This document shows, piece after piece, positions 1 to 12,637 of a stretch of DNA of 64,000 nucleotides. The stretch is from NCBI RefSeq assembly GCF_003945595.2, contig NW_024104440.1, forward strand, positions 737,449-801,448, given 5' to 3'. Origin of the DNA: Pipra filicauda. Taxonomy: Eukaryota; Chordata; Aves; Passeriformes; Pipridae. Within the stretch, counting starts at the first letter, position 1; every line of letters begins with the position of its first letter. A model generated the notes under the pieces. That model was not told the DNA's origin. It did no database searches and saw only the letters and a list, made by a program, of their open reading frames with translations. The position numbers were made by a program, and so were the translations under genes.

Positions 1-3000
1 TGATTTGGAGGGTGTTAACAGCCACATGTTTTGAGCCATCCTTTGCTGTTAGAAATTATCTAAAGGTGAAGATGCCTGAAGCTAAAGCTGACAGGATGTG
101 CCTGGTGATCCCAGTTTAATTTAATTCCTGAAAAGGATGGAGACAATTAATTTATGCAAAATTCATTTGGTGTGAGAAGGATGCTTTGAAAGTTGCTTCC
201 TCAGCAGAGGGAGCAGTGGGAGCTCAGTTAAGGATGGTCCCTCCACCTGTGGCACCATTCTCCCACGTTCTGAGACACGTCGGAGGCGCGAAGCACTGTG
301 GGCCTGCACGAGGAGATGATCTTGGCTGCAGAAATGCATGAGCTCTTTGGGCAGTTATGGAGACAGCATCCAGCCTGAGGAGGAGGTGTCCTGCCAAGAA
401 TGATGCCACCCCCGAGAAGAGCTGGAGAGCTGGAGGAGTGGAGCACTCCTGGCGTGGCTCTTGGAGGTCGGTCAGGTGAGGAGAACCAGAGGGGGAGAGC
501 AAACCAGGGGGTGACAAAATGGCAGTGATGTCTCACGTCTTCTGTGACTTTTCTTATCCCCAGTCTTTTTTACTGTTCTGGTTAATCAAGACTTAAATCA
601 GAATAGAGGTTTTAGTGGAGCAATTAAAGTCCTTTCTGAGGTTTGACCATTTGCCTGGCCACGGGAGATGAAGAAGCGATGTTCACACTGTGCTCTGGAG
701 TGATTCTTTAGGACCCCATTTTCCATAATGTCTCATCAGCTAATTAATATCTTTGATTCCTCAAAATGGGCATAAACAAGCCCTTGGCAATTAGAATAAT
801 GTTCTTTGTGGCAGTGGGATGGAAGTCATTATATAAATCCAAAGCATCATTTTGAAAAAGGGGCTTTGTGCTGAATATAAAAATAATGATGGGGTGAAAG
901 GTTGCTCACAGAAGTCTCACAGCAGAACAGTCCCATCTATTTGTTCCCAAGATAAACAGGACTGCATAGATAATATGAGAGGGATAAAATCGGACTTCTG
1001 TCCTTAATGAGGTTTTTAATGAGAAAAAACCTGCTGGGCTTACTGTCCTATGCTAGAAAACTCTTTTAAGGGGACCCTGCTCTATTTGTATCTAAACAAC
1101 CCCATTTCAGGAAACCAAATGAGGTGTGCTCAAGGTATTGAATCTTTATGTGAACTTGAATCTTTGTTTTTAGGTGATAATGGTGTTTATATCCAGGCTG
1201 TTTGCATCAGGGCTGCTCCTCCAGCTCTACCTGCCAGCTTAGCTGATTTCTCTCTGTGTGTCTGTGAGTCATCTCAGCCTCAGCTTTGATTCCCTTTGGG
1301 ATCTGGTTCAAAGATAGTCACATTCTCCCAGATCATTCTTTTGAGTCTTTGCTGATGTGTCTATGGCAACTACCAGTCCTCTAAGACTTTGCTTGCTAAA
1401 AAAAAAATAAATATGGAATTTAAGTGGTGACTGGGAAATGGAAGCTTTTAAAGTCTGACATATTGTGCATGGCAGTGCCAGCAGTGTTCCTCGTGAGCTG
1501 AGCAGTTCACCTGGTGTGAACACAACTTTCTTCTTGTAATTTGGACGCAGAAACACCTGTTTTAAGGCCAACTGCTGAAGTCTGCTCATCTCTATGTACA
1601 GAAACACCATCCACCCTACTTGTGGTGAGTTTTCCCACTGATCATAGTAACCGCTTGTTTCTCTGCTTCTTCCAGTGGTTTACAAACAGCATTAGCTTCC
1701 CCTTGCAGGTTTGTTGCAGTACAAAACCCAAACTGTGGCTTCCACAAATTGCATTATTGATCTCTAGTGTGGTCCTCTGTCACTGCTGTGCTTCTCCCAC
1801 TTGGCAGGCTGCTTCAACAGGCATCTCCCCATGTACAGCACAGCTTGTCCTTTCCACTGAAGAAGGGAAGTTTCACACACTGAAGGGTCTCTGCATTGAT
1901 TTACGTATTTTCTCTCCAGAAGTTCCCAAAAAAGCTTTTTGGGGGGGTAGTTTATTGACTATTTATTTATTTACTACTAGTTAGCTGATGCAGAATGATC
2001 ATTACAGATGTTGACTGCCTTCTGTTCAGATCAATATGCTCAAATCTTGCTTGTCAAATTACTGTGTGTTTATAATGTAAGCAATGATCATTCCTTTACT
2101 GTGGCATTAGCTTTGCAGTTGGCAACAGGGGATGGTAATATAGAAGATAATAATGATTAACACTGTCTACACAAGGTTACTGTAAGGTCAAAGACAATTT
2201 CCAGGGGTCTCTATGCACCTCCAGGTGTAGTTTAACAGCAATAATCCTTGAAAAACGCTTTGCGCTGCAAAAACACAATGTCCTTTTAGAGTGGACCTTA
2301 CCCTGCTAGTTAGACATGACCCATCCAGTGAGATCATTGAACCCTTTCATATTCAAAGACTGTATAACATTTACACTGTACAGAGCTATGAAAGATACAA
2401 AAAGCAGAAAATCTGAACACGGAACTCCAGAGGGAAAAAATACAGTATTAACCAGGTTTGAAAGTCTCAGACCCCCTTGTTAAAGAATTGTGTAGTTCCA
2501 CTAATTACTTTGGGGACTGAAGCTGTTTGGCACTTCAGAAGCTTGGTTATGAGCAGCTGCCTCCTTCCATTCTGCATGGGGAAAAGCAGATTAAGTAGGA
2601 GCCATAACTGGCATTTCCCTTTTTCTCCCTTGAGCACACAGACCTTGGCCAGGTTTTACTCCCAGTTTCTGAGATGGTACAGTTTTATCAGTCGAGAAGT
2701 TTGCCAAACAAAGAAAAAGCTGCTGCAGTGGTATCACAATATCATGATGCTGATTTTACCCTCCTCTTTCCCAGCTAGAGAAATGTGGCAAATTGTGTAA
2801 TTCTCCTTGTAGCTGAAATGCCTCTGAATTCCTTTCCTGCACTTTTAAAAGAGGAACTATTAGTATATGTTGAAGAGGATAAAAGTAGTAAGAATGAGGA
2901 TGACCAGAATAACTCTGATTTTCCTCTAAGAACAAAACTGCTGTTGCATTGATTTGGCCACTGTGAGTGTTTCCTAATAAAGGCTCTGAAAGCTGCAGTG

Positions 3001-4514
3001 CATGTTAATTCCTGTTACCCATTTTATTTTTACATAAATGTATGTGAAGAGCTTATGTTTAAAAATAGGGGTGGGGATGATGCTGAGGGATTTTGCTATG
3101 GGAGAAACTTTCCAATAGGACTAGACAATTCTAAGTATCCTGCAAGAAGATGGTGCAAATCTCTTTGAATATGCCTCTCACCAGCAAGAACATCTAGCTG
3201 TAGCTCTTAATCAAACAAGAAAATAATTTATTTTTAATTAAATATCAAATCTCAAATTGCTAATCTATTTAGATTTTTACCCTAAATAGAAATTCTGGAA
3301 TGATAACCAGGTCCTCTTTTCCTCACCTTTAAATCCACTGTTGTTCCTTTGCATGGATGCACTATTATCTCAGCAAATGGGAGCAGCCAATGTGACCTTA
3401 ACTATATTTATACTTCTCTGAACTAAACAGCTCTGATATTATCACATTCCTTCTTATTTCCCATTCCCTCTATCTACTCCTAGCAGTTTTCTCTATTTCT
3501 GTCCCTGTTAGAACATCATGGAAGTGTGAGCTGCACCTTGAACCTGACCTGCATGGTCAGCACATTTCTGTGTGTTAGTTAGAGGCATTGTAATCTCCAT
3601 GTTCTTTTCCATTCCTGTCTCTGTAAAAACTAACATTTTGTTTATTTCTCCACTGCCATTCTGCAATGAGAAGATGATTTCAGTATTCAGAGCATAATGG
3701 CATCTATAACCTTCTTTTTCAGATGTTGGTTTTGCACTCAAAACATTTGGATAGCTTAAATTTTTTCTCCTTGCATGTATTTATTTTTTCTGGCATTTCA
3801 AAACACTAATTTTTTTTTCCCCCTAAGTATTTGAATCTGATAGGCCATTTTATATCTCCTTCAAGTCAGATGAGTTTGGAGTAGCAAAGAAATGTCAGGT
3901 CACCTACAGAGCAGGACTAGGGCCAGGAATTTTGTGTTTTAAGGGATGCTGGACAGATTTACATATTCTGTGGCCTGAATGTTGTGGTATTGCATCCCAC
4001 GTGCTGAAGACTTTCTGACATAATGTTTAGCATTAAAAAAAGTTTATGTAATGTGATGTACTGGGTTAGGCCACTAAATGCTTTGAAGTCAAAGAATGAG
4101 AAACCCACAGTTTAGGTTATCAAGAAAGGTATTAAATATTGATGCCTTGAGAAAATGGCACACATCTTCAATTCTTTCACACTGCAGTCTAAATAAGTCA
4201 CAAATTTATTTGTTTGGGGAGCTGGATGCAGGTAACAGAACTGGTCTTTTAGGGAGAAATTGAGGCAATGGTGAAAGTAAGTCTTATTTTATTGTGGTAT
4301 TGTACATATTTCTTAGCACAGTGGGCGGGTAGATCTAAATGTATATGAAACAGAGTTGCCAGCTCATTGCTCACATCAGTGTATTCCCCAGCTGGCTCTG
4401 CATACTTCTGTGCAAATATTTCTTCTTCCTGAGGCTGGGAGGGAAAGTAGGATGTGAGGTTGTCTTCAGCATGAAGCTTGTACCCTCTTGCTGTCTGTGG
4501 GCTGCGGCTTCAGA
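1..4514. other. Non-coding unique DNA, no gene seen
   Basis: This stretch is mostly AT-rich, with a GC-richer patch at about 190-540 that contains several CpGs near 275-310. Open frames on both strands are short, and the longest (1541-1984, plus strand) starts at TTG rather than ATG and resembles no known protein. No splice-bounded exon with a recognisable peptide was found. One CACGTG E-box lies at 3999-4004. I see nothing else that can be named. Confidence 0.7.
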
Positions 4515-4585
4515 TTGGTTTGACAGTTGGAGTCGATGATCTTAGAGCTCTTTTGCAACCTTAAAGATTCTATAATTCTATGATT
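4515..4585 (+). mobile_element. CR1 LINE 3'-end fragment
   Basis: The sequence has the order typical of the avian CR1 3' terminus: a GATGATCTTAGAG block at about 4535, then a TTTTGCAACCT-like block, then the closing repeats ATTCTATAATTCTATGATT ending near 4585. CR1 is a non-LTR retrotransposon that inserts mostly as short 5'-truncated copies keeping this 3' end. The bases upstream of about 4515 do not resemble CR1, so this is only about the last 70 bp and cannot move. The mismatches suggest an old insertion. Confidence 0.8.
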
Positions 4586-4967
4586 GTGAAACTGTACCAT
4601 ATTTGCCTCAGTGCTGTAACAACAAAACCCCATGATTTTAGATAGAAAGCTGAGATGTAGCTATTTACACACAGGCAACCCATGATGAATTAAACACAAA
4701 TTAACTCAGAGTGAGCTGCAGTCTATTACCCCCGTGTGCAAGCAGAGTAACTGTGGCTCAGCAGCCCGTGCACGAACGGCTGCGCTGATCTGCACAAAGA
4801 CCAATTAAATCCTCCTAATTGCCAAGTGTTCCCACTGGCTTCATCGCACTGTGTAACCCAAGTCCTGGATTCTTAGTCCTTACCAGGCACTGAAGGGCTT
4901 GAGCAGACTGGGAATGTGACTGTTACTGAGACCAAGTCAGGGCTGCTGTTATTTTGGTGGCCATGTG

Positions 4968-4999
4968 TTTGCACGCGCACACTTGTGCGTGTGTGTGCA
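4968..4999. repeat. Alternating purine-pyrimidine (CA/CG/TG) tract
   Basis: A GCACGCGCACAC run at about 4971-4982 is followed, after a short break, by TGTGCGTGTGTGTGC. The two halves are imperfect inverted copies of each other and both alternate purine and pyrimidine. This is a short degenerate microsatellite of the kind able to adopt Z-DNA. Confidence 0.6.
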
Positions 5000-7346
5000 T
5001 ATTTTAAAGAAACAGCTTCTCCAATCCTTCCTAATGTGACTGCAATGCTCCCAGTAGAGACCCTTGTTTAGTGGTTTTAGCAGCAATAATATGAATCCTT
5101 TTTAGGGGGACAGATGACAGTGGTTGGTAAGGCCCTGATAGTGCCCTGTGCCAGGGAGAGCCGCCGGTGTCTGTGTGGTCAGTATGGCCTGGTGAAGATA
5201 TAAAGTCTTGTGCCTTCTTCTTGTAATAGGATTTTGTGAAAGTCCTGCTTCATTCCTGGTCAGGATTAAAACAGATTGCTGGACTGGGAATCTCAAAGAC
5301 TGGTTTCTAATGCTGGACCTGCCATGGGACCCTGTCATGGGATCTTGCGAGTCACTTCACCTCTTTGGTTTCCGTCCAGCTCCTCTTCAGTCTGTAAGTA
5401 AGGCCTTTGCTGGAGTTAGACTCATGCCATTTTCTCATATGGAGCAGACACTAAAGTCCTGGCAGAGAACAACTGGCTTTGCAGCAATAAAATAGTTAAA
5501 AATACTAAATTACTAATTTTTCTCCTACCTTTAAGGCTATTGGCACAACTTCGCCATATCTGACCATTTGTCAGCAGAAACCTAAAGTACAGGGAGGAGT
5601 AATGAAGCAAAGAAGATCTCTAGAGCCAACAACATTTAGGATGAAAATATAACAATGAAGGTAAGCCTTTCAAATGGTCTCATTCCACAGTTATCTGCAA
5701 GGCAAACTGCAAATCCTGAACAGGACTGGCACCGTGTTCCTGTTCATACTGAGGAGATTTGTTTGCAGTGTGAGCACACAAAGTACAACTTTTAAAGCTG
5801 AGGACCTGAAACTAACAGCAACACATGGGAAATGCTAGTCTTTGTGACCTTTGTTGGATGGTTTGTCCTCAGCTTACACAGAAACTTCCTTTTTTTTTTA
5901 ACCTTACCTAAGTTATGTTAGATCATTTTTTAAAAGACTTCTCCACATGATATTTTCAATGTAACACACTTGTGACATTTGCTGTTCATATGACGCCTAT
6001 GAATTCATTGAAATGCCCTCAGGAACCCTGAAACCCATGAATATGAAAGTGTTTCCTTTTTTGGCTCCATTTTTCACTGCTTTTGCTGGCTGGTTGGTTG
6101 TGTACAGGGCAGAGCAGCTGTCCTACACAGTTCTGTCCTCCTTAGAAGGGGCACAAAGGAAAAGCCCTCTGGAGGAATCAGCCTTGTTGCCCCTCAAGAA
6201 CTTCAGCATAAGAAAAATGACCATGAAAGAGGACTTAATGAGAGAATTTGAGCTAACTATAACAAGTGGGATCCAAATATTTTTTTAATGAGATAGGTTA
6301 TAAAAAGAAAAGTCCTGTAATAGTGGTTTTGCAGATTTAATCAGAAGAGTTGATTCATAATCCAAAAACCATCTTTGTACTAGACTTACATCTTCATTAA
6401 GGGCCTGCATTTTAATGGTCCACCAATCAAACTAAAGATCTCTTTGTGCGTGTAAGATGGCGACAAACCTATTTTAATATTATGATGTCTTTTAATTACC
6501 TTCCCTGCACAGCCTATGCCAAAAAAACACTGCTTTTCATGGAGCTCTCCATTAAACTGTCAGGTGAGAGGGAGGAGCAGGAGGAACAGTGTCACTGGAT
6601 AACCCAGTGCAGAAAGAGGCACGGTCAGAGTGTGCCAGTGTTGGGGATGGGATGGAACAGTCACATGGTGGCTGCTACCAGAGTAGCATCTGGGCTGGTA
6701 CTGCCCTACTCACATTTCTCCATTAAATAAGGAAAATAGTCTTCAGCCCATACAGCTCGCAAAAGAAATTCCTCCTTACGCTGATAAATGCTTCCAAGTG
6801 CTGAATAAAAGTGTTACATTTTGAATAAGCAATGCTGCAGAACATGCAGAACAGCAATTTTCATTTGGGGTCTGAATGCTGGGAGGTGCAGTGCAGTCCT
6901 GCTCTGCATCACTGAATTCAAGAGCATTGCCATCTGATTCAGTTGCATGTCCTGAGTGTGAGGAGCCAGCTTTCCATCCCCTGATGTGCTGGTGTAAGTG
7001 TTACACCTCTCAGAAGTAATATAATGCCCCCAAATATTTGGGTGATGTACTTTAATTCTTGTATTTATTTACATTTTAATTGCTACAGATGGAATAAATT
7101 CTCTACTTTGAAGTTTTATTACACTAATGAAGCTGGCTTAATGCAGCCTAACTAATTTTGGAAACTCTCTTCAACCTTTCCAGTCCTTTGAAAGATAATT
7201 TCAGGTAAAGTACAATGAAGCCTGAATAAGTTGTTCAACCCACAGCACCCTGATATCCTCAGAGGTATAGAGGGGAATAAAGAGACATGCATCAAATTTC
7301 TCAGTCAGCAAGATGATTAGCTCTCAACAAAATTGAGTGTGGGTTG

Positions 7347-7360
7347 TTTTTTTTTTTTTT
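7347..7360 (+). repeat. Poly-T tract (14 T)
   Basis: An uninterrupted run of T in AT-rich surroundings. No retrocopy or SINE body was recognised next to it on either side. Confidence 0.85.
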
Positions 7361-7972
7361 AAGAAACAAGTTTTAGAATAAATTATTCTTATTTAAATTA
7401 TTCTAATTTTTCTTTCTGTTTCTTGTTTGTTTGTTTTAAATTGTTCACAGTATCTTTTCTCCTGTAATGCCTTACCTCCTCGTCCTGGAACTATGCACTG
7501 TGATGTACCCTGACAGACAGAGGCAGCATCACAAGTTTTTAGGAGCTGTACGTATGCAGTGGACTCTGGCAACACTGTCTTCAGGTATGTCATGGCCCTT
7601 TATGTTTGCACCCATTTTCAAACACATTTTTTCCTTTTTGTTAAACAACAACTAGTGAAATGATGACCTCGTGAAAATCAGTGGGTGGGGGTGGCAGGAC
7701 CCCCTTGGGTTTTGTCCACAGAGCACATGACACTGTTTCAGCCTCGTGTAGGGGGGTCACAGCTCTCACCTGTGGTTGCCTTGGTGGCATCAGGTCGTCC
7801 TAGTTGCAGTCAAACGTCAGAAAAATCTGTTTCTGTTCAGCCATCCTTGATGTTATGTCCTTTCATACCTGTGAGAGAAACTGTCTACGCAGGAGCCGGT
7901 GCAGAAATACCTCAGTTGAGCTGTGAACAATGAACTACATTCTTTCTTCTAACACTAAATTCAGATCCTGTT

Positions 7973-7985
7973 AAAAAAAAAAAAA
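7973..7985 (+). repeat. Poly-A tract (13 A)
   Basis: An uninterrupted A run with no recognisable retrotransposed body upstream. It could be a tail of a decayed insertion or simple slippage. Confidence 0.85.
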
Positions 7986-8879
7986 TAGGGCAGGTTGCAC
8001 AGGGAACAAAACCTTTCAGTTCAGATAGTGCCAGGGTAGGTAGTAAGTGGTGGGTATGAAAGGCCTTGTCAGATTTTGTGTTCAGTTGGTGTGTGCAGTG
8101 TAATAAAAAGCTAAGTGTGTGTATTGCACAGGCAGCACCGGTTGTCTCCGTTGACTTCTGCGTCAGGCTGAAAAACTTTGAAAATCAGTTTTTCCCAGTG
8201 TGGATGTCTTATCTGTTGAGTGCACCATGTAGTAGACATTTTAAAATCTGTGTATTTTCCCACATGATTTCTTTTGGAGTAAAGTGCAGCTGCAAATGGA
8301 TTTCCACCCTCTAATTTCCCTCCCTTGCAATGTGGCAACTTGAAGCTTGGCAAATGCAGTTTTTATAACCTATGAAAAATGTGTTCATAACCTTGTACTT
8401 TAACATGAGCTGCTCACTATTCTTGCCTCAGTCCAAGAAACCTGATAATAAACATTCAGGCAGGAAAAACTATTCAGACTATTGACTGGCTGTTATAATA
8501 ACTCTGATTCAGTACCTTGAGTGACTAAAATGAAATTGAACCTGATAACATCAGTTTTGCTTAACCTGTGTGTTCTACCATCTTTTAATCATTTTTCATA
8601 GCAACTCTGCATTAACATCCCATCCTGGAAACACATTCCTCTGTTGTTCTCTGGTATGACAGACTCCGTTTTTGCTTTTCTAAATAATGGTTCTTGCTCT
8701 CATTTGTCTGTGCTCCCTACATATCACCAGGTAGATGTGATGGATTTGTCATACTGAAAACCATCTGCTCAGTTGTGTTAGATAACATAAACCCGTCCAC
8801 CAAAATGCAAATTGATAGAAATTCCTGCTAAACCAAAGCACTCGTTATGATCCTTCTTTCCAACATGTGCCCTCTGGCC

Positions 8880-9560
8880 AGGCCTGCTCAGCTGCAGCTT
8901 TTCAGAAAGTGCTGGGACTCAGGATGCATCTTTGGAGTTGTCCAGCTGGCTGTGGCAAAATCTCGTGGGGTAGCTTGGGGAGGCTGGCTTGAGTGAAAGA
9001 GGTGGATGAAATGTCCTTAAAGGGAAGGAACCACACACTCTTGTAGTAGGTTCTTGTGTCCAAAACAGAACACATGGGTGAAACTGGGAGGACAGTATTC
9101 AGGGAAAGTGAAGAAACAAGTGGAAACAAGCAGTGTGAGGTCAGAGTCTGGGGTTTGAGTGCTGAAGAGCAGAGGCACCATAAGAGGCTCCTCTCTGACC
9201 CAGGAAGTTCAGCTCCCGCCCTTCTGACACAAACACTTATGCAGACCATCAGTGAACTGGGTGTGAAGGTGAAGGGCTTCGTGAAGAAAGTGAAAGCTAA
9301 ATTAAAACTATTTATTTCTTTTAACTGGGTTTTTCCCTGCTCTTGCCATGTGCAGAGCTGCCTGTGCAAAAGGCCATGCCTGGGCTCTGGCCTGTCATCT
9401 GGGCTGACGGATGGAAAATGCATCTGCCATCAAGCCCTCAAGTTGTGGTGAAAGCCCCAAGGACTCTGAGACATTCAATCAAGTCTGTAGGAGCAGCACA
9501 GCGGGTCTGTCACACTCATGACTGAACAGTTGTGTTTCGGCCGTGCTTTGGCCGAAGAGA
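8880..9560. other. GC-richer block with open frames on both strands
   Basis: The minus strand is open from an ATG at 9423 down to 8902 (173 codons) and the plus strand is open at 9056-9451 (first codon GTG). Neither translation resembles a known family, has a signal peptide or contains a domain motif I recognise. The ATG at 9423 has a poor initiation context, with C at -3 and C at +4. Simultaneous openness on both strands is what a locally stop-poor composition produces, so I do not call a gene. A perfect 7-bp hairpin lies at 9536-9556. Confidence 0.5.
9536..9556. repeat. Perfect short inverted repeat (7-bp stem, 7-nt loop)
   Basis: TTCGGCC at 9536-9542 pairs exactly with GGCCGAA at 9550-9556. 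The stem holds a CpG in each arm, unusual for this CpG-poor window. No role can be assigned. Confidence 0.7.
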
Positions 9561-9717
9561 TTTTCTGTTTGACCTGCCCATGTTCAGAAGCACTCTGGCA
9601 TGAACCAGATGGGCCGTACTTGGGCTAAAAAAGGAAGTATTTCTTTACACTAACATTTTCTCAGCTATTTCTCATCCCAGTCAGTTAGAGCTGCTGAGGT
9701 CCCTGCTCAGCAGGACA

Positions 9718-9731
9718 TGTGTGTGTGTGTG
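9718..9731. repeat. (TG)7 microsatellite
   Basis: Seven uninterrupted TG units. It is short and likely to be of low polymorphism. Confidence 0.85.
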
Positions 9732-12623
9732 CCAGAGCAGACCAAGCAGTGGGCCAAGGGAAGCCCTTGGCCAGGGTGATGGGTGTCACCATCAGGTGGC
9801 CACAGGGGAGGCACAGCCACAAAAAAGTGGGTCCTCATTTTTTTTCGGCCTGAAATGCACTATGGTATTACACAGAGCCCAAATGCTGGTGACTGCATCC
9901 AGCTGCATGCAAAAGTATCTGCAGAGTTTGTGGCTTCTAAAACATACAAGTCGTGGTATGTGTAATTTTCACCACTTCCCACAATGAGAGAGGTGGGATT
10001 TCTCACTCAGAGGGATGCATGTTGTACTGACTCTGTAGAATATGTGCCTACAAGTAGAATTTCACAGCCTGGCCCTCCTCCTCAGAGCTCACAGGGCTTC
10101 TGGTTTCCTTTGGCAGGAGGTAGTCACTCCTGGAGGGAGCGAGTATTTCTTGAGCTAATTACCTTGTGTTGTTTGCAATCCTCAAAGCGTCTAAGTTGAT
10201 ATGCTGACTGCAAGAAGGGGAAACTGGCTACAACCTGTATTGTAACTTAATGTGAACTAATGAAAGCTTAAATAAAAAGAAGCAAACAGGTCCCTAGTGA
10301 GATACCTGAGCCACAGTTCCACGAAATTTAATTAATCTTTCCTTTGTATTAAACATTATGATGCAGGGAAGAATCTGTGCCAAGGGCAGCAGTGACTAAT
10401 TTCACAGCAAGGAGCAAACTTTGTTGTGTGATTGTATCTCACCACATGCCTCGTAGAAGGTACAGAGGAATAACAACTGAGAACCTCAGGTACAGAGAAA
10501 ACAGAAAGGAGCTGCTGGATGGGGCTGGTCATGAGCTGACACAGGTAAATACAGGCTCCACTTTCAAACATCCTGTCCTGGCCTTAGACATAAAAAATAT
10601 GCCTGGGATTCACTAAATTCTGCTTTTTTATGTACCTCTGTCTCTGGAATCAGCTTCCTGTGCTGGCAGAAGCATCCTTACAGGAGGAGGCAGCTCCTCA
10701 GTCCTGAGGAGAGGGACTTTGGTCTGAGAGCAGGCAGGGGGTGCTGGCAGCTGCCCCAGCTGCTGCTGCAGGTTTTCTCTGTGTCATTTCCTTCTGGCAG
10801 CAGTCAATACTCTCCATGTCTTGTCTACAAGAAAAAAATCTCCTTCCCATTGCTGCATGAATGGATTCCCTGTCCTGGAAAAAGAAAGCAAATCAAGAAA
10901 ATGAGATTCCTACCCCTAGCACAGGCGTATTAGTGGAGGTTGGATGGCTGTAGGGTGATACCTCAACCACAGTCCCACCTTGGTCAGGTCACTGGCTGGT
11001 GTGGGACAGCCCCAACAAGCAGAGAGGGAGGGCTCTGGCCTCCCAGGGTTGCCTAATTTGAAAGGCACCATCTCACAAACCTTGACAGTGCTGGGAGACA
11101 AGCAGTTCACCAAGCCCAGACTCTTTCCACTGACTCTGATACCCAATTTTATCTGCCATTTATAACCTTAACCACTCTTGGTTACAGCAGTAGTGTCTCT
11201 CTGCCTGAGCACATTTCACAAATCACTAAATATTCAGCTGTGTCTCCAAAACCAGGGGAACAGCCAGAAGAGCTGGGTTTGCTCCGGGGAAACGACATTT
11301 AGGGAGCTGAAGACCCAAAATGAGAACGAAGAAATAACGTGGCGCATTTCATGACAGAAATGTTGTCTAGACTTCTCTGATGAGTTTACTTTGCCCCTCT
11401 TTGATGAGGTACTAACTCGACAAAGAGCAGGTGGTCGGCTAAGTGTCATTTGGTGAGCAGAGTCTGGGAGAGATCATTCATCTCCCAGCTGCAAGGGATG
11501 CAAGGGCCAGCTGTCAGCTCTGTGACACTGGTGACCCCAGGCCACTGCAGGGAGGACACTCTGACAGGGGGAAGGAGCCGTGTTTCATCCTCTGCATGTC
11601 TTGTATGTAATTTGTTGTACTTGCTGACAGCACTGTGAGAGATGAGTAGTTCATCACTCCTCAAGTCCCTCCCATGCCTTTCCCATTGGACATTTAATGT
11701 ATGGGGTGTATTCCTGGCCACTTCAATGCCAGGAAATCTCTTGCTGTAGTATTTTGATTGAGTTTAGTTTGCTCCTATGTTTTGCCAAGAATACAGTTTC
11801 ACAAGAAATTCAGCATTGCTGCAGATCTTTTGTTACCTGTGAGTGCCTGAGAAGTTAGAATACTTACAGAAAAATCTGAAAATATTAACATAGGAAAATA
11901 AATACATTTGTAAGTTAATTCAGAGAAAAATGCTTTTGGTGGTGTGTTTTGTTTTCTTAGTGGGAATGGAGAAGCAGAACTGTCAATATTGTTTTATGCC
12001 AAATAAGTAGTGATAACAGGATCTGTCTTTTTTTTAACACCCTGTTTCTTCTGTTTGACTTGAACTTGACTTATTGAAGCCAAAGACCTGTGTTATTTCA
12101 TAAATGCATTGGGCACAAATGCATCATAAATGCCCTGATGGGGAATAAGATAATTAGAATGAGGAGGGAAGCTGCATTCCAGGTGCAGGAGCCATTAGTA
12201 TTCTTCTGCTCTAGTTCCCTGAACCACTGCATTTATTAACCTTTAGCCAGATCAGAGCCAATTTCTCCTGTTTCTTACATAATGTTGGAATTATAATTGA
12301 CAGTACTGATGAAAGGGAAATGTCTCTCTGCAACTCAAATTTTTCTTGCTTTCATGTAGAGGGTTTTAGAACAAGAGTCTTATCAGCTGTGAATAATTGC
12401 ATCTCATTAACTGCGTACTGGAGTTATATGTATATGCATATTAGTTGGAATCGTGTATATATTTGGCTGGAAAATGTTATGGCATGCTTCAAGTGGCACC
12501 AGTGATGTGAAATTCAGTGTGCATGGCATGTTTATGTAACTTGAGTGACATTGCTAAGGAGGTAGGAGATGGTGGTTGTACATTTGGGTGCAGTTTTGGA
12601 GGAATTCTTTCTACCAGGCTTTG

Positions 12624-12637
12624 AAAAAAAAAAAAAA
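12624..12637 (+). repeat. Poly-A tract (14 A)
   Basis: An uninterrupted A run. No recognisable retrocopy body precedes it. Confidence 0.85.

Larger units (their letters stand above)
4586..8879. other. Non-coding unique DNA, no gene seen
   Basis: This is AT-rich unique sequence with no supported gene. The part at about 4680-4870 is richer in CpG and in short mixed motifs than its surroundings and is flagged separately as a possible conserved element. Homopolymer tracts occur at 7347-7360 (T) and 7973-7985 (A). Open frames are under 100 codons and unrecognised. Confidence 0.65.

Noticed and set aside
1541..1984. 147-codon plus-strand frame
   Set aside because: It starts at TTG, has no recognisable domain and ends in simple ATTT-type repeats.
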